Assembly (NCBI GenBank): GCA_015490315.1
Contig: WFYB01000160.1
Location: 1 to 17,054 of the forward strand
DNA length: 17,054 nt
Source of the DNA: Sulfurovum sp.
GTDB taxonomy: Bacteria > Campylobacterota > Campylobacteria > Campylobacterales > Sulfurovaceae
Reading direction: 5' to 3'
In this document: piece after piece, positions 5,690 to 12,944 of the stretch
Position numbering within the stretch: position 1 is the stretch's first letter
How the letters are laid out: the number at the start of each line of letters is the position of its first letter
Translations under genes and position numbers: made by a program
The notes under the pieces: generated by a model
Databases searched by the model: none
Seen by the model: the letters and a program-made list of their open reading frames with translations, nothing else
What the model was told of the DNA's origin: nothing

Positions 5690-7579
5690 ATGATTTATTA
5701 TGTATACGAGAAGGGTTTGGAGGCGTTTGTTGATGAGGTGAAGGCACTGGAGGTGCTGTCTGAAGATCTCCAGATCATTGAGATGGATGCCTTTTTGGCA
5801 CAGCCGCCGGAGGTGTTGACCCATCTGATCGTCAGCGGATCGCTTGTCGTAATCAAGCGGGTCATTCCTATCGCATTGGAGAGTGACATCACGCTGGGGA
5901 TTATCCCCACTCCCGACCAAAAAAACCTGATCAGAACCTTCGCACTGCCAAGCAAACCCGAAGAGGCTGCAGCATTAGCGCTGGAGCCTGCGGAAGATCG
6001 GATTGACCTGCTCTATTGTAACGGGGAGATCGTGCTGCAGGAGGCGGTCATCGGTGAGGCGCCGCCGCTCGATCAGTTCGAAAGTACGGTCGGACAAAAG
6101 AGCTGGAGAGACAGGCTGGGGCTCTTTTGGCAGACACTGTCCCGGGTCAAGCAGCTCAAACATACCAAGATGAAGATCACGGTCGCCAACGGCAACGAGA
6201 TGAAACTCTCGGCAGTCGGCGTGGTAGGCATCGAGTACAACAACAGCACCTTCGCATCCAAGCTGATCGCTTCGGAGCTCAGTGCAATGGATGGGAAGTC
6301 TACCGTTGTCATCCTCTCTCCGCAGTCTATCTTGCAGTATGTGGGGTATCTCTTCAAATCCCTTGTCTCGCATCTGGCACCGAGCAAGCTTCCGGCATCG
6401 GTCGGGTTCATCCGTAGTTCTCTGGTTGACATTGAGCCTGAGAGAGCTTTGAAGATCGTCATCGATTCTCAAGAAGCTGGTGAGAGCCCCGCAAGTCTCG
6501 AGACAAAACAGGCAGTGTTGCGTCTGAAGGTCGGAGAGAAGTTCTGGGAGCGCAACAGCCGGGAGAAAAACACCAAAGAGTCGATCAAAGTCGATCATCT
6601 CCCCTCCGATGAGGAGCGCATCAGCTATCTAAGCGAAGGGATCCCTCTCTTTTCTCATGCGAGTAGAGAGCAGTATGCCGCGCTCTTTACCAACCTCAGA
6701 GAGGAGGGTCGGCTCAGTTCAACGTTCCTGACCCTCTTGATCCTCTCGACACTGATCGCCACCTTCGGACTCTTTATCAACTCCTCTTCGGTGATCATCG
6801 GTGCGATGCTTCTAGCACCTCTGATGCAGCCTATCATCTCGCTGAGTATGGGGGTGCTGCGTCATGACAGTGCACTGCTTGGCAGCGGTGCCAAGACGAT
6901 CGCTGTGGGGGTGCTTGCCGTACTGTTGACTGCCGCATTGACAGCACTGCTGACCCCCATAGAGCGCCTCACGCCGGAGATGGCAGGTCGTCTGAGCCCG
7001 ACGATACTCGATCTCTTTATCGCGATTGTTTCGGGTATCGCTGCTGCCTATGTCAAAACCAATGAGAAGATCCTCGGCTCTCTCGCCGGTGTGGCGATCG
7101 CCGTGGCATTGGTGCCGCCGATCGCAGTGTCGGGTATCGGCCTGGGATGGGGAGATTGGCATATGTTTTACAGCGCTTTCCTGCTCTTCGTGACCAACCT
7201 GGTGGGGATCGTACTTGCGGCGGCATTGACCTTCACGGTACTGGGGTACTCTCCGCTGCATCTTGCCAAAAAAGGGGTGATGATCTGGGTGATGATCGTT
7301 GCGGTTGTCTCGATCCCTCTCTACAGTTCGTTCAGGCAGATGAAAGAGGATATCGAGGTACAGCGTACCCTCACACATCTTACCTTCAATGTAGGCAGCC
7401 ACGAAGTGACACTCGACAACGTCAAGATACTACATCACGGTGATGAGGAGAAAGTAGAATGCGAAGTGATCAGCACAGGTATCCTCTCTGCTGAAGAGAA
7501 GAGGCGGCTCAAAGATGCCATCCTCAAAAGCATCGACAAACAGGCAGCGGTGATTGTGAGTTATCGGTATAGATTGTAA
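5690..7579 (+). CDS. DUF389 (TIGR00341-type) membrane protein with N-terminal DAGK-like region
   Basis: This is a 629-residue protein. The C-terminal half (about 325-550) is a DUF389 membrane domain with roughly six helices and its two signature stretches: N-S-S-S-V-I-I-G-A-M-L-L-A-P-L-M-Q-P (364-381) and A-L-V-P-P-I-A (473-479). A soluble tail follows (about 550-629). DUF389 function is unknown; transport or stress roles are only suggested. Residues 45-285 are extra and resemble a diacylglycerol/sphingosine-kinase (YegS-like) fold: L-G-I-I-P-T (69-74) followed by N-L-I-R-T-F and E-E-A in the spacing of the lipid-kinase G-I-I-P-x-G-T-x-N motif, then a D-G-K strand at 201-203. The Gly-rich nucleotide motif (GGDGT) is replaced by S-G-S-L-V, so kinase activity looks unlikely. 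The ATG has no Shine-Dalgarno; no better downstream start is apparent. It may be co-transcribed with batD (17-bp gap). Confidence 0.88.
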   Translation: MIYYVYEKGLEAFVDEVKALEVLSEDLQIIEMDAFLAQPPEVLTHLIVSGSLVVIKRVIPIALESDITLGIIPTPDQKNLIRTFALPSKPEEAAALALEPAEDRIDLLYCNGEIVLQEAVIGEAPPLDQFESTVGQKSWRDRLGLFWQTLSRVKQLKHTKMKITVANGNEMKLSAVGVVGIEYNNSTFASKLIASELSAMDGKSTVVILSPQSILQYVGYLFKSLVSHLAPSKLPASVGFIRSSLVDIEPERALKIVIDSQEAGESPASLETKQAVLRLKVGEKFWERNSREKNTKESIKVDHLPSDEERISYLSEGIPLFSHASREQYAALFTNLREEGRLSSTFLTLLILSTLIATFGLFINSSSVIIGAMLLAPLMQPIISLSMGVLRHDSALLGSGAKTIAVGVLAVLLTAALTALLTPIERLTPEMAGRLSPTILDLFIAIVSGIAAAYVKTNEKILGSLAGVAIAVALVPPIAVSGIGLGWGDWHMFYSAFLLFVTNLVGIVLAAALTFTVLGYSPLHLAKKGVMIWVMIVAVVSIPLYSSFRQMKEDIEVQRTLTHLTFNVGSHEVTLDNVKILHHGDEEKVECEVISTGILSAEEKRRLKDAILKSIDKQAAVIVSYRYRL

Positions 7580-7590
7580 CTATAGATTAA

Positions 7591-7675
7591 GGTTTCACTT
7601 GATAGCGACAAAGGAGCACTCCACCCATGCAATGGGCGCTTGCGTTTGTGACTGACAGAGCTATCGAGTGAAACC
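7591..7675. repeat. Structured inverted-repeat element, copy B (inverted orientation)
   Basis: An 85-bp relative of the element at 4003-4090, in opposite orientation. The outer arms (7591-7605 and 7661-7675) pair over 15 positions, with one T·G pair at 7600/7666. The inner hairpin is CCCAT/ATGGG (7624-7628, 7632-7636), a different sequence from copy A at the same structural place. It lies between the convergent DUF389 gene and tyrA, ending 18 bases before the tyrA stop, where it could act as a shared 3' end for both transcripts. No T-tract follows either side. Confidence 0.88.
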
Positions 7676-7693
7676 GATGGGTCTACAGAGATA

Positions 7694-8536
7694 TCAATCG
7701 AGGATATCGTGTAGGCTGTTTGCCTCTTCCATCCACTTGTTGAGTGCTTCCCACTCCTCATTCTCTACCATCTTCTGGCACTTTTTGAGTTCGCTCTGGA
7801 AAGAGTGGATCGCTTCGAGCAGGTTCTCTTTGTTCTGTCTGAAGATATCTTCCCACATATTCGGGCTTGATTTGGCGATGCGGCTCATATCTTTGAAGCC
7901 GCCACCCGCAAGTGCCACGATGCTCTCTCTGGCTTCCTGGCGCATCACCGCATTTGCCAGGGAGTAGGAGACAGCGTGGGGCATATGGGAGATAAACGCA
8001 GCATGCCGGTCATGCTCTTTGGCATCCATATAGACCAACTTCATACCTATGGATGTGAAGAGTGACTTGGCAAGTTCCTGTTGATGTTGACCGCTCTTTT
8101 CCAGATCACAGAGGACAACGACTTTGTCTCTGTAGAGGTCAGCATGTGCGGCACTTGGGCCGAACTTCTCTGTTCCTGTCATTGGGTGCGCGGTAACAAA
8201 GTTGGGGCGGATATCGGCGGGGATACTCTCTGAGATCTTTGCTTTGGTACTCCCCAGATCGATCACGGTACACTTTGGGTCAAGACCGGTAAGTTCTTGT
8301 GAGATGGCGATGATGCTGTCTACAGGAATGGAGAGGAAGATGACGTCACATCTTTTGATCTCTTCGAGATCGGAGGCGATCGTATCGACCAGACCGAGTT
8401 CAAGTGCCTCTTGGCAGTGTGCCTGATTGTGATCGAGACCGACAAATTCAAATGCATCTGAACTCTCACGGAGTGCAAGCGCCAAAGAGCCTCCCATGAG
8501 ACCGAGTCCGACGATACCTATTTTCTGTTTTTTCAT
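7694..8536 (-). CDS. tyrA: Prephenate dehydrogenase
   Basis: From the chosen ATG (8536-8534) the protein is 280 residues. It oxidatively decarboxylates prephenate to 4-hydroxyphenylpyruvate in tyrosine synthesis. Visible features are the Rossmann motif G10-L-G-L-M-G15, D35 ending beta-2 (favouring NAD+ over NADP+), the catalytic-site H117-P-M-T-G121, H-D-R-H-A-A-F-I-S-H-M-P-H (175-187), and G-F-K-D-M-S-R-I-A (213-221) with the substrate-binding Arg. It is a monofunctional TyrA without a chorismate mutase or ACT domain. The open frame runs 19 codons further upstream, but AGGAAGAG lies 6 bases before the internal ATG, and the extension would cross the promoter -10 box. It is divergent from bamA; I recall the same tyrA/bamA neighbourhood from Campylobacter jejuni. 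Confidence 0.94.
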   Translation of the reverse strand: MKKQKIGIVGLGLMGGSLALALRESSDAFEFVGLDHNQAHCQEALELGLVDTIASDLEEIKRCDVIFLSIPVDSIIAISQELTGLDPKCTVIDLGSTKAKISESIPADIRPNFVTAHPMTGTEKFGPSAAHADLYRDKVVVLCDLEKSGQHQQELAKSLFTSIGMKLVYMDAKEHDRHAAFISHMPHAVSYSLANAVMRQEARESIVALAGGGFKDMSRIAKSSPNMWEDIFRQNKENLLEAIHSFQSELKKCQKMVENEEWEALNKWMEEANSLHDILD

Positions 8537-8575
8537 ATGTTTCTCTTCCTGTTTCCCCAAAATGTTTTCAAATGG

Positions 8576-8584
8576 ATTATAGCA
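8576..8584 (-). promoter_or_regulatory. Extended -10 promoter for tyrA
   Basis: Read on the minus strand, TGCTATAAT (8584-8576) is a perfect extended -10 box. It would start transcription near 8569, giving a leader of about 33 bases that contains the AGGAAGAG ribosome site. There is no good -35, which is usual for Campylobacterota housekeeping promoters. Its position inside the longer open frame supports the internal tyrA start. Confidence 0.7.
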
Positions 8585-8613
8585 TCTTTTCATGCAATCT
8601 TATGAACCTCTTA

Positions 8614-8642
8614 TTGAAAAAAAGATACACTATTGCCATAAT
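8614..8642 (+). promoter_or_regulatory. Sigma-70 promoter for bamA
   Basis: TTGAAA (8614-8619), a 17-base spacer and CATAAT (8637-8642) preceded by TG at 8634-8635 give both a near-consensus -35 and an extended -10. Transcription would begin about 8649, and AAGG at 8657-8660 then the ATG at 8670 follow. This is the best-formed full promoter in the window, which fits an essential, abundant outer-membrane assembly protein. Confidence 0.72.
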
Positions 8643-8669
8643 AAAATCCCTCTATTAAGGTTACACATT

Positions 8670-10967
8670 ATGATAAAAAAGATCATCTTGTCTTGGTTAC
8701 TCATAGGATCACTGCTGTTGGCACAGAGAGTCACACAGATCAAATTTGAAGGGCTCTCGCACCTCTCTCCGAGTGTGGCGAAAGAGATCGCCGGCATTCA
8801 TGAAGGCGATGAGATGGATGCGCGCAAGATCAATGAAGCGGTCAAGAACTTCTTCTCGCAGGGATACTTCAAGGATGTATGGGTCGACAAGCAGGGGGGC
8901 GTCCTGATCTTTCACTTCAAAGAGAAAAAAGCGATCGCCAATGTCGATATCAAAGGATACGGATCGGGTGATGACGGTGAAAAACTGCTCAAAAGCATCG
9001 GCTTGAAAAAAGGGGATCTCTATGATGCACGCAGGGTCAAAAAGGCTAAAGCATCGATCATCTCGAACCTTGAAAAAAAGGGTTACTACGACACTGTCGT
9101 TGAAGTGACAGTTGTACCGGTGGGAGAGAGCAGTGTCTCGGTGGTTTTCGATGTCAACAAAGGTGAGAAGATCAAGATCAAAAAGATCAACTTCATCGGT
9201 GCGAAAAAACTTGACAAGGGTGACCTGGAGATGGATCTTGCTAACAAAGAGGCGGACTTTATGGGCTGGCTGCCCTTTTTGGATGACGGGGTTGCGGTCG
9301 TTGACCAGCTGGAGTATGATGCCTACCGTGTGAAAGATGTCTATATGAAACACGGATATCTCGATGCCTACGTGAGCAAGCCGCTGATGAGAGTCGACTT
9401 CGGATCCTACAAGGCAGAGATTGACTATCAGGTAGCAGAAGGAGATCAGTATCGTGTGGGAGAGGTCAGTGTCGCGCAGGATATGGACGGCCTGGACAGC
9501 GAAACGCTGCTCTCCAACCTCTCTTTGAAAAAAGGGAAGATCTTCAATATCAAGAAGATGAGAAAAGATATGAAGAAGCTGCAGGAGGCTGCCGGAAACA
9601 GAGGCTATGCCTATGCAAAAGTGCTTCCCCAGATGCACAAAAACCCTGAAGAGAAGACAATCGATATCCAGTATGTGATTCGTCCGGGTGTGCCTGTCGT
9701 GATCAACGACGTATTGATCTCGGGCAACAACGCCACCAAAGACAGGGTCATCAGACGCTACCTCTACCTTGCACCGGGTGATACCTTCAACGCGACAGAT
9801 CTGAAAGACTCCAAGAATGCTCTGGGTAGAACCGGCTTTTTTGAGAGTGTGGATATCCAGCCGCAGAGAATTTCTGAAGACAAGATCAATCTGCTTGTCA
9901 AGGTCAAAGAGGCACCGACAGGTACGATCTCTGTAGGCGGGGGATACGGCTCCTATGAAGGGCTGATGTTCAATGCTTCTGTCTCTGACAAGAACTTCCT
10001 GGGTACCGGGATCAGTGCAAGTGCCGGTTTTGAATTTTCCAAGATCTCCAAAAGCTACAACCTCTCCTTCACCAATCCGAAAGTATGGGACAGCCAATAC
10101 AGCCTCTCTTTGAGTCTGAACAAGAAAAGATATGAGTACTATAACTTTACGCAGGATACCACCGGAGGTTCTTTGATCCTTGGACGTGAATTTATGCGTT
10201 ATTTCCATGCTTCTGTCGGTGTAGGCTATATGGATAACCAGTCGGAGGAGAACAACAATGTATCCAGTGATCTAAACAACACTAATGTTTTTGATTATAC
10301 AAATCTTTACAACGACAAATATACCAAAACCTCGTTTTATGCCTCGCTCTCTTTTGACAATACGGACGACTACTATGTGCCAAGAGAAGGGATGATCGCG
10401 GCGGTGAACTTCGAATATGCCAAACTCAGCGGTAACGACTTCAATGCCACAGCGGGAAGCGGTGAAGAGAACGGTTATGGCGACTTCTTGAAAAGCAGTG
10501 CGAAGTTCGGTGTCTACTATGGTATGGAGGACTGGATCGATTACGACCTGATTCTCCGCTTTAAGGCAAGAGCGACAACGATCAGCAGCGGTACCAACGA
10601 AAAACTGCCTATCGGGGAAAAACTCTTCCTGGGCGGTATAGGAAGTCTGAGAGGATATCAGCCCTATTCACTCTCACCGGGAAGCTCTGCTACCGGATAC
10701 GGACTGGGCGGTAAGAAACGTGCATCAACGAGTGTAGAGGCGAGTATACCTCTCTCAGAGGCTGCCAAGATGCGTCTGACAGGCTTTTATGACTATGGGA
10801 TGATCGGCGAGGAGAGCTTTACAGAGATCAAGCGTTCTTCCGTAGGTCTGATGGTAGAGTGGCAGTCAGGTTTTGGCCCGATCAACCTGGTATTTGCCAA
10901 GGCGCTTAACCCTGAAGCCAATGACAGAACGGCAAAATTTGAGTTCTCTATGGGCTCAAAGTTCTAA
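8670..10967 (+). CDS. bamA: Outer-membrane protein assembly factor BamA
   Basis: The 765-residue protein is the beta-barrel insertase of the BAM machinery in the outer membrane. It has a signal peptide (1-18, ending L-L-A-Q), five POTRA domains (about 20-86, 88-162, 165-256, 260-338 and 341-414) with typical V-x-x-I-x-F-x-G-x-x-x-L starts, then a barrel (about 418-765). Strands end with the canonical aromatic residue (final F in M-G-S-K-F). The loop-6 motif is L-R-G-Y at 660-663, the usual V/L-R-G-F/Y. Length is normal for the family. The frame remains open 26 codons upstream, but AAGG at 8657-8660 and the signal peptide place the start at 8670, and the promoter lies inside the extension. No skp/ompH-like gene follows; instead the gene stands alone with a hairpin behind it. 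Confidence 0.96.
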   Translation: MIKKIILSWLLIGSLLLAQRVTQIKFEGLSHLSPSVAKEIAGIHEGDEMDARKINEAVKNFFSQGYFKDVWVDKQGGVLIFHFKEKKAIANVDIKGYGSGDDGEKLLKSIGLKKGDLYDARRVKKAKASIISNLEKKGYYDTVVEVTVVPVGESSVSVVFDVNKGEKIKIKKINFIGAKKLDKGDLEMDLANKEADFMGWLPFLDDGVAVVDQLEYDAYRVKDVYMKHGYLDAYVSKPLMRVDFGSYKAEIDYQVAEGDQYRVGEVSVAQDMDGLDSETLLSNLSLKKGKIFNIKKMRKDMKKLQEAAGNRGYAYAKVLPQMHKNPEEKTIDIQYVIRPGVPVVINDVLISGNNATKDRVIRRYLYLAPGDTFNATDLKDSKNALGRTGFFESVDIQPQRISEDKINLLVKVKEAPTGTISVGGGYGSYEGLMFNASVSDKNFLGTGISASAGFEFSKISKSYNLSFTNPKVWDSQYSLSLSLNKKRYEYYNFTQDTTGGSLILGREFMRYFHASVGVGYMDNQSEENNNVSSDLNNTNVFDYTNLYNDKYTKTSFYASLSFDNTDDYYVPREGMIAAVNFEYAKLSGNDFNATAGSGEENGYGDFLKSSAKFGVYYGMEDWIDYDLILRFKARATTISSGTNEKLPIGEKLFLGGIGSLRGYQPYSLSPGSSATGYGLGGKKRASTSVEASIPLSEAAKMRLTGFYDYGMIGEESFTEIKRSSVGLMVEWQSGFGPINLVFAKALNPEANDRTAKFEFSMGSKF

Positions 10968-10970
10968 TGC

Positions 10971-10997
10971 TTGACACTACGCGTAAGCGTATGTCAA
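10971..10997. terminator. Hairpin after bamA (terminator-like, no T-tract)
   Basis: TTGACA (10971-10976) and TACGC (10978-10982) pair with GCGTA (10987-10991) and TGTCAA (10992-10997) around a GTAA loop, leaving one bulged base at 10977. It starts 3 bases after the bamA stop. No run of T follows on either strand, so if it ends transcripts it does not look like a classic intrinsic terminator; it could also protect the 3' end. It serves the bamA/ppx convergent junction. Confidence 0.55.
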
Positions 10998-10998
10998 A

Positions 10999-11029
10999 AT
11001 TAGGAATTAGGAATTAGGAATTAGGAATT
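10999..11029. repeat. Tandem heptamer repeat (ATTAGGA)
   Basis: Four perfect copies of ATTAGGA run from 10999 to 11026, followed by a partial fifth (ATT). The tract lies between the bamA hairpin and the 3' end of the convergent ppx gene (stop at 11035). Its function is unknown. The 7-base period gives no reading-frame meaning, and the identical copies suggest slippage, with the copy number probably variable between strains. Confidence 0.9.
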
Positions 11030-11034
11030 CTATT

Positions 11035-12555
11035 TTATTCTATTCCCAGTGCTTTGTTCTTCGGTACTTTCTCTTTGTCATGGACAATGATCGCAAACGG
11101 GGCAGGCTTTTCGAGAGCCTTGATGCTCTCCTTGGCGAGATAGAGTGACTTGTCAGAGTAGATATGCAAGGTTTGATTGTGGTACTCAAAGGTGATCGAA
11201 GCGGCGTGTGAGGCCTCGTGAAGATAGATACTGAGGGTATAGATGAAGCTCAGCCATCTGAGTGTCTCTTTTGAGGGGAGCAGGGGCTTGTACTGATCAT
11301 AGACGGGGCGGTAGATCAACTCTTTGCCGTGCATTCTCAGCAAAGAGGCGACCAGCAGCATCTGTTCATGCGTGAACTGATAATTGAGCTCCTGCATCGC
11401 TATATAAAAAGCATGCTGATGGGATTTGTAGATCGTCAGTGTCTTGCCGATATTGGAGAGTTTGAGTGCCCAGAGCAGTTCCGGCAGATAGGAGTCTGCG
11501 ACTGCATGCGGCAGGGTATTAAAAAGCCTCTTTGCGAGGGTCAGCTTGACCTTCTTTTTCTTCTCCAGATTGATCTGCGGCTTGAAACGGTCGAGGATAG
11601 AGGTGATGCTTGGATTGATATGGGCAGGGAACTGATAGTGCTCATCTTTGAGCAAATGAGAGAGAAATACCCCCTCACGTACCCCGACAGAGCTAGTGAT
11701 CACCTCTTTGGCACCGATATGTGCAAGGATCTCTTTCCAGATAAGCGTCCCCTCCCTGATCGTATCGAATCGCCCTTTTTTCAGTCCAAACGCTTTGAGA
11801 CCCTTGGCGCTGCTTAGGGGGATAGCGTGTAGATAATCTCTATGTTCTTTGAGTTTGTATCTGAATGCATGAAGTTTGTCAAAAGGGTAAGCACTCTTTT
11901 TCATGATCCCCTTGCTGAGTGTTCTGGCTGTGCCGCCGATGCCTACTGCGATAGCACTCTGGAAGCTCTGGGGAAGGGACTGAAGCGCTTCGCGGACATA
12001 CGCTGTAGCGAGACGGTAGCTTTCTTTGGGTGAATCGGCTTTGTCATAAAAGAGCTCTTTGAGCCGTACCGTCCCCAGATCAAGAGAGTAGCTTTTTATG
12101 ATCTTGCCGTTGACGATCAGTGAAAGGTCGGAAGATCCGCCGCCGATATCGATGGTGATGGCACTCTCTATCGGGAGCAGGTTTTTGGCTGCAATGGCAC
12201 CGAGTCTCGCCTCTTTCTCTCCGTCGATGATCTTGATGTCCAGCCCAAGCTCTTTTTTGATCCATTTGACAAAGAGTGCTCCGTTGGGTGCATCGCGCAG
12301 CGCGGAGGTAGCGACACAGACTGTCTTGTGTACCTGATACTTGTCGATCGTATGCAGAAAGGATTGCAACGCGAGGTAGGCACGCCGGATGCCTATAGGC
12401 TGAAGGTGTCCACCTTTTTCATAGGCACCTTCGCCGATACGTACTTTTGATTTTTGTTCACAGAGGAGATGAAAGCCGTAGCGGCTTGTTTTTTCGAAGA
12501 TAACGAGTCTGGCAGAGTTGGAACCAATATCGATGATAGCGGTTCGTTTTGCCAT
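11035..12555 (-). CDS. ppx: Ppx/GppA-family phosphatase (exopolyphosphatase or pppGpp phosphohydrolase)
   Basis: The 506-residue protein belongs to the ASKHA sugar-kinase/actin fold. Phosphate-binding loops are D9-I-G-S-N-S14 and D136-I-G-G-G-S-S-D-L144; T-S-A-L-R-D (83-88) and the catalytic region D-G-E-K-E-A-R-L-G (111-119) with its Glu are also present. These enzymes strip terminal phosphate from polyphosphate or convert pppGpp to ppGpp; the sequence alone does not say which. Residues about 310-506 form the helical C-terminal HD-like domain, with L-S-N-I-G-K…H at 366-381; the Asp of the usual HD pair is Asn here. The gene starts 8 bases after the ferredoxin stop, so the two are co-transcribed. 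In C. jejuni, as I recall, the homologous pair is Cj0354c-Cj0353c. Confidence 0.9.
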   Translation of the reverse strand: MAKRTAIIDIGSNSARLVIFEKTSRYGFHLLCEQKSKVRIGEGAYEKGGHLQPIGIRRAYLALQSFLHTIDKYQVHKTVCVATSALRDAPNGALFVKWIKKELGLDIKIIDGEKEARLGAIAAKNLLPIESAITIDIGGGSSDLSLIVNGKIIKSYSLDLGTVRLKELFYDKADSPKESYRLATAYVREALQSLPQSFQSAIAVGIGGTARTLSKGIMKKSAYPFDKLHAFRYKLKEHRDYLHAIPLSSAKGLKAFGLKKGRFDTIREGTLIWKEILAHIGAKEVITSSVGVREGVFLSHLLKDEHYQFPAHINPSITSILDRFKPQINLEKKKKVKLTLAKRLFNTLPHAVADSYLPELLWALKLSNIGKTLTIYKSHQHAFYIAMQELNYQFTHEQMLLVASLLRMHGKELIYRPVYDQYKPLLPSKETLRWLSFIYTLSIYLHEASHAASITFEYHNQTLHIYSDKSLYLAKESIKALEKPAPFAIIVHDKEKVPKNKALGIE

Positions 12556-12563
12556 AGCGGGTG

Positions 12564-12815
12564 CTAATACTCTTCCTGAAGTTTGTCAAATTTGAATTTG
12601 AGCTCTTCAACATTCTCTACATTGTCGGGATCGGGGATGATACAGTCTACCGGGCAGACAGCGATACACTGCGGCTCGTCAAAGTGTCCGACACACTCCG
12701 TACATCTGTCGGGATCTATGATATAGATCGGATCATTCTCTTCGATCGCTTCATTGGGGCACTCTTCTCTACATGCGTCACATGCTATACATTCATCAGT
12801 TATCATTAATGCCAA
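12564..12815 (-). CDS. fdxB: 2[4Fe-4S] ferredoxin, Allochromatium (YfhL/Alvin) type
   Basis: The 83-residue protein carries two cluster motifs: C9-x2-C12-x2-C15-x3-C19-P and C38-x2-C41-x8-C50-x3-C54-P. There is an additional C58, and an acidic C-terminal helix ends in L-Q-E-E-Y. The 8-residue spacing within the second motif and the C-terminal extension are the hallmarks of low-potential Alvin-type ferredoxins. It is an electron carrier; its partner cannot be read from this window. The start is TTG at 12815-12813: AAGGA lies 7 bases upstream of it but 16 from the in-frame ATG at 12806-12804, and Campylobacterota homologues begin M-x-L-M-I-T-D-E as I recall. It is followed by ppx after 8 bases. 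The gene symbol follows the Campylobacter naming. Confidence 0.93.
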   Translation of the reverse strand: MALMITDECIACDACREECPNEAIEENDPIYIIDPDRCTECVGHFDEPQCIAVCPVDCIIPDPDNVENVEELKFKFDKLQEEY

Positions 12816-12944
12816 AATAGTATCCTTGTTTTGTATTATTCTTAGGAGTTATAACTCATCAAAGCTTATGCTTTATTTAAATAAGAACAAAAAGTTTATT
12901 TTGATTGGTTTTTTTGAGAGTGAGGAGCCTTCATGAAAGAAGAC
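12816..12944 (-). promoter_or_regulatory. Ferredoxin upstream region with two 12-bp palindromes and candidate promoter
   Basis: Two perfect 12-bp palindromes, GAGTTATAACTC (12846-12857) and TTATTTAAATAA (12873-12884), lie between hsrA and the ferredoxin, with AAAGC-TTAT-GCTTT between them. On the minus strand TTGATG (12862-12857) and ATAATA (12839-12834) are 17 bases apart, and TATAAC (12853-12848) inside the first palindrome is another -10 candidate. Which box is used cannot be settled by eye. The palindromes could be operators overlapping the promoter. The part toward hsrA (12900-12944) is AT-rich with no clear terminator. Confidence 0.45.

Noticed and set aside
8537..8593. Longer N-terminus for TyrA (19 extra codons)
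   Set aside because: The internal ATG has a well-spaced AGGAAGAG, and the extension would pass through the TGCTATAAT promoter.
8592..8669. Longer N-terminus for BamA (26 extra codons)
   Set aside because: It would put non-signal residues before a clean signal peptide and cover the promoter; AAGG is placed for the ATG at 8670.
8709..10208. A 499-codon minus-strand frame inside bamA
   Set aside because: It is complementary to the POTRA region of bamA, which is unmistakable; antisense frames stay open here because of codon bias.
10999..11029. Could the ATTAGGA tract be a CRISPR or iteron array
   Set aside because: Units are 7 bases with no spacers, no cas or replication gene nearby; a plain tandem repeat explains it.
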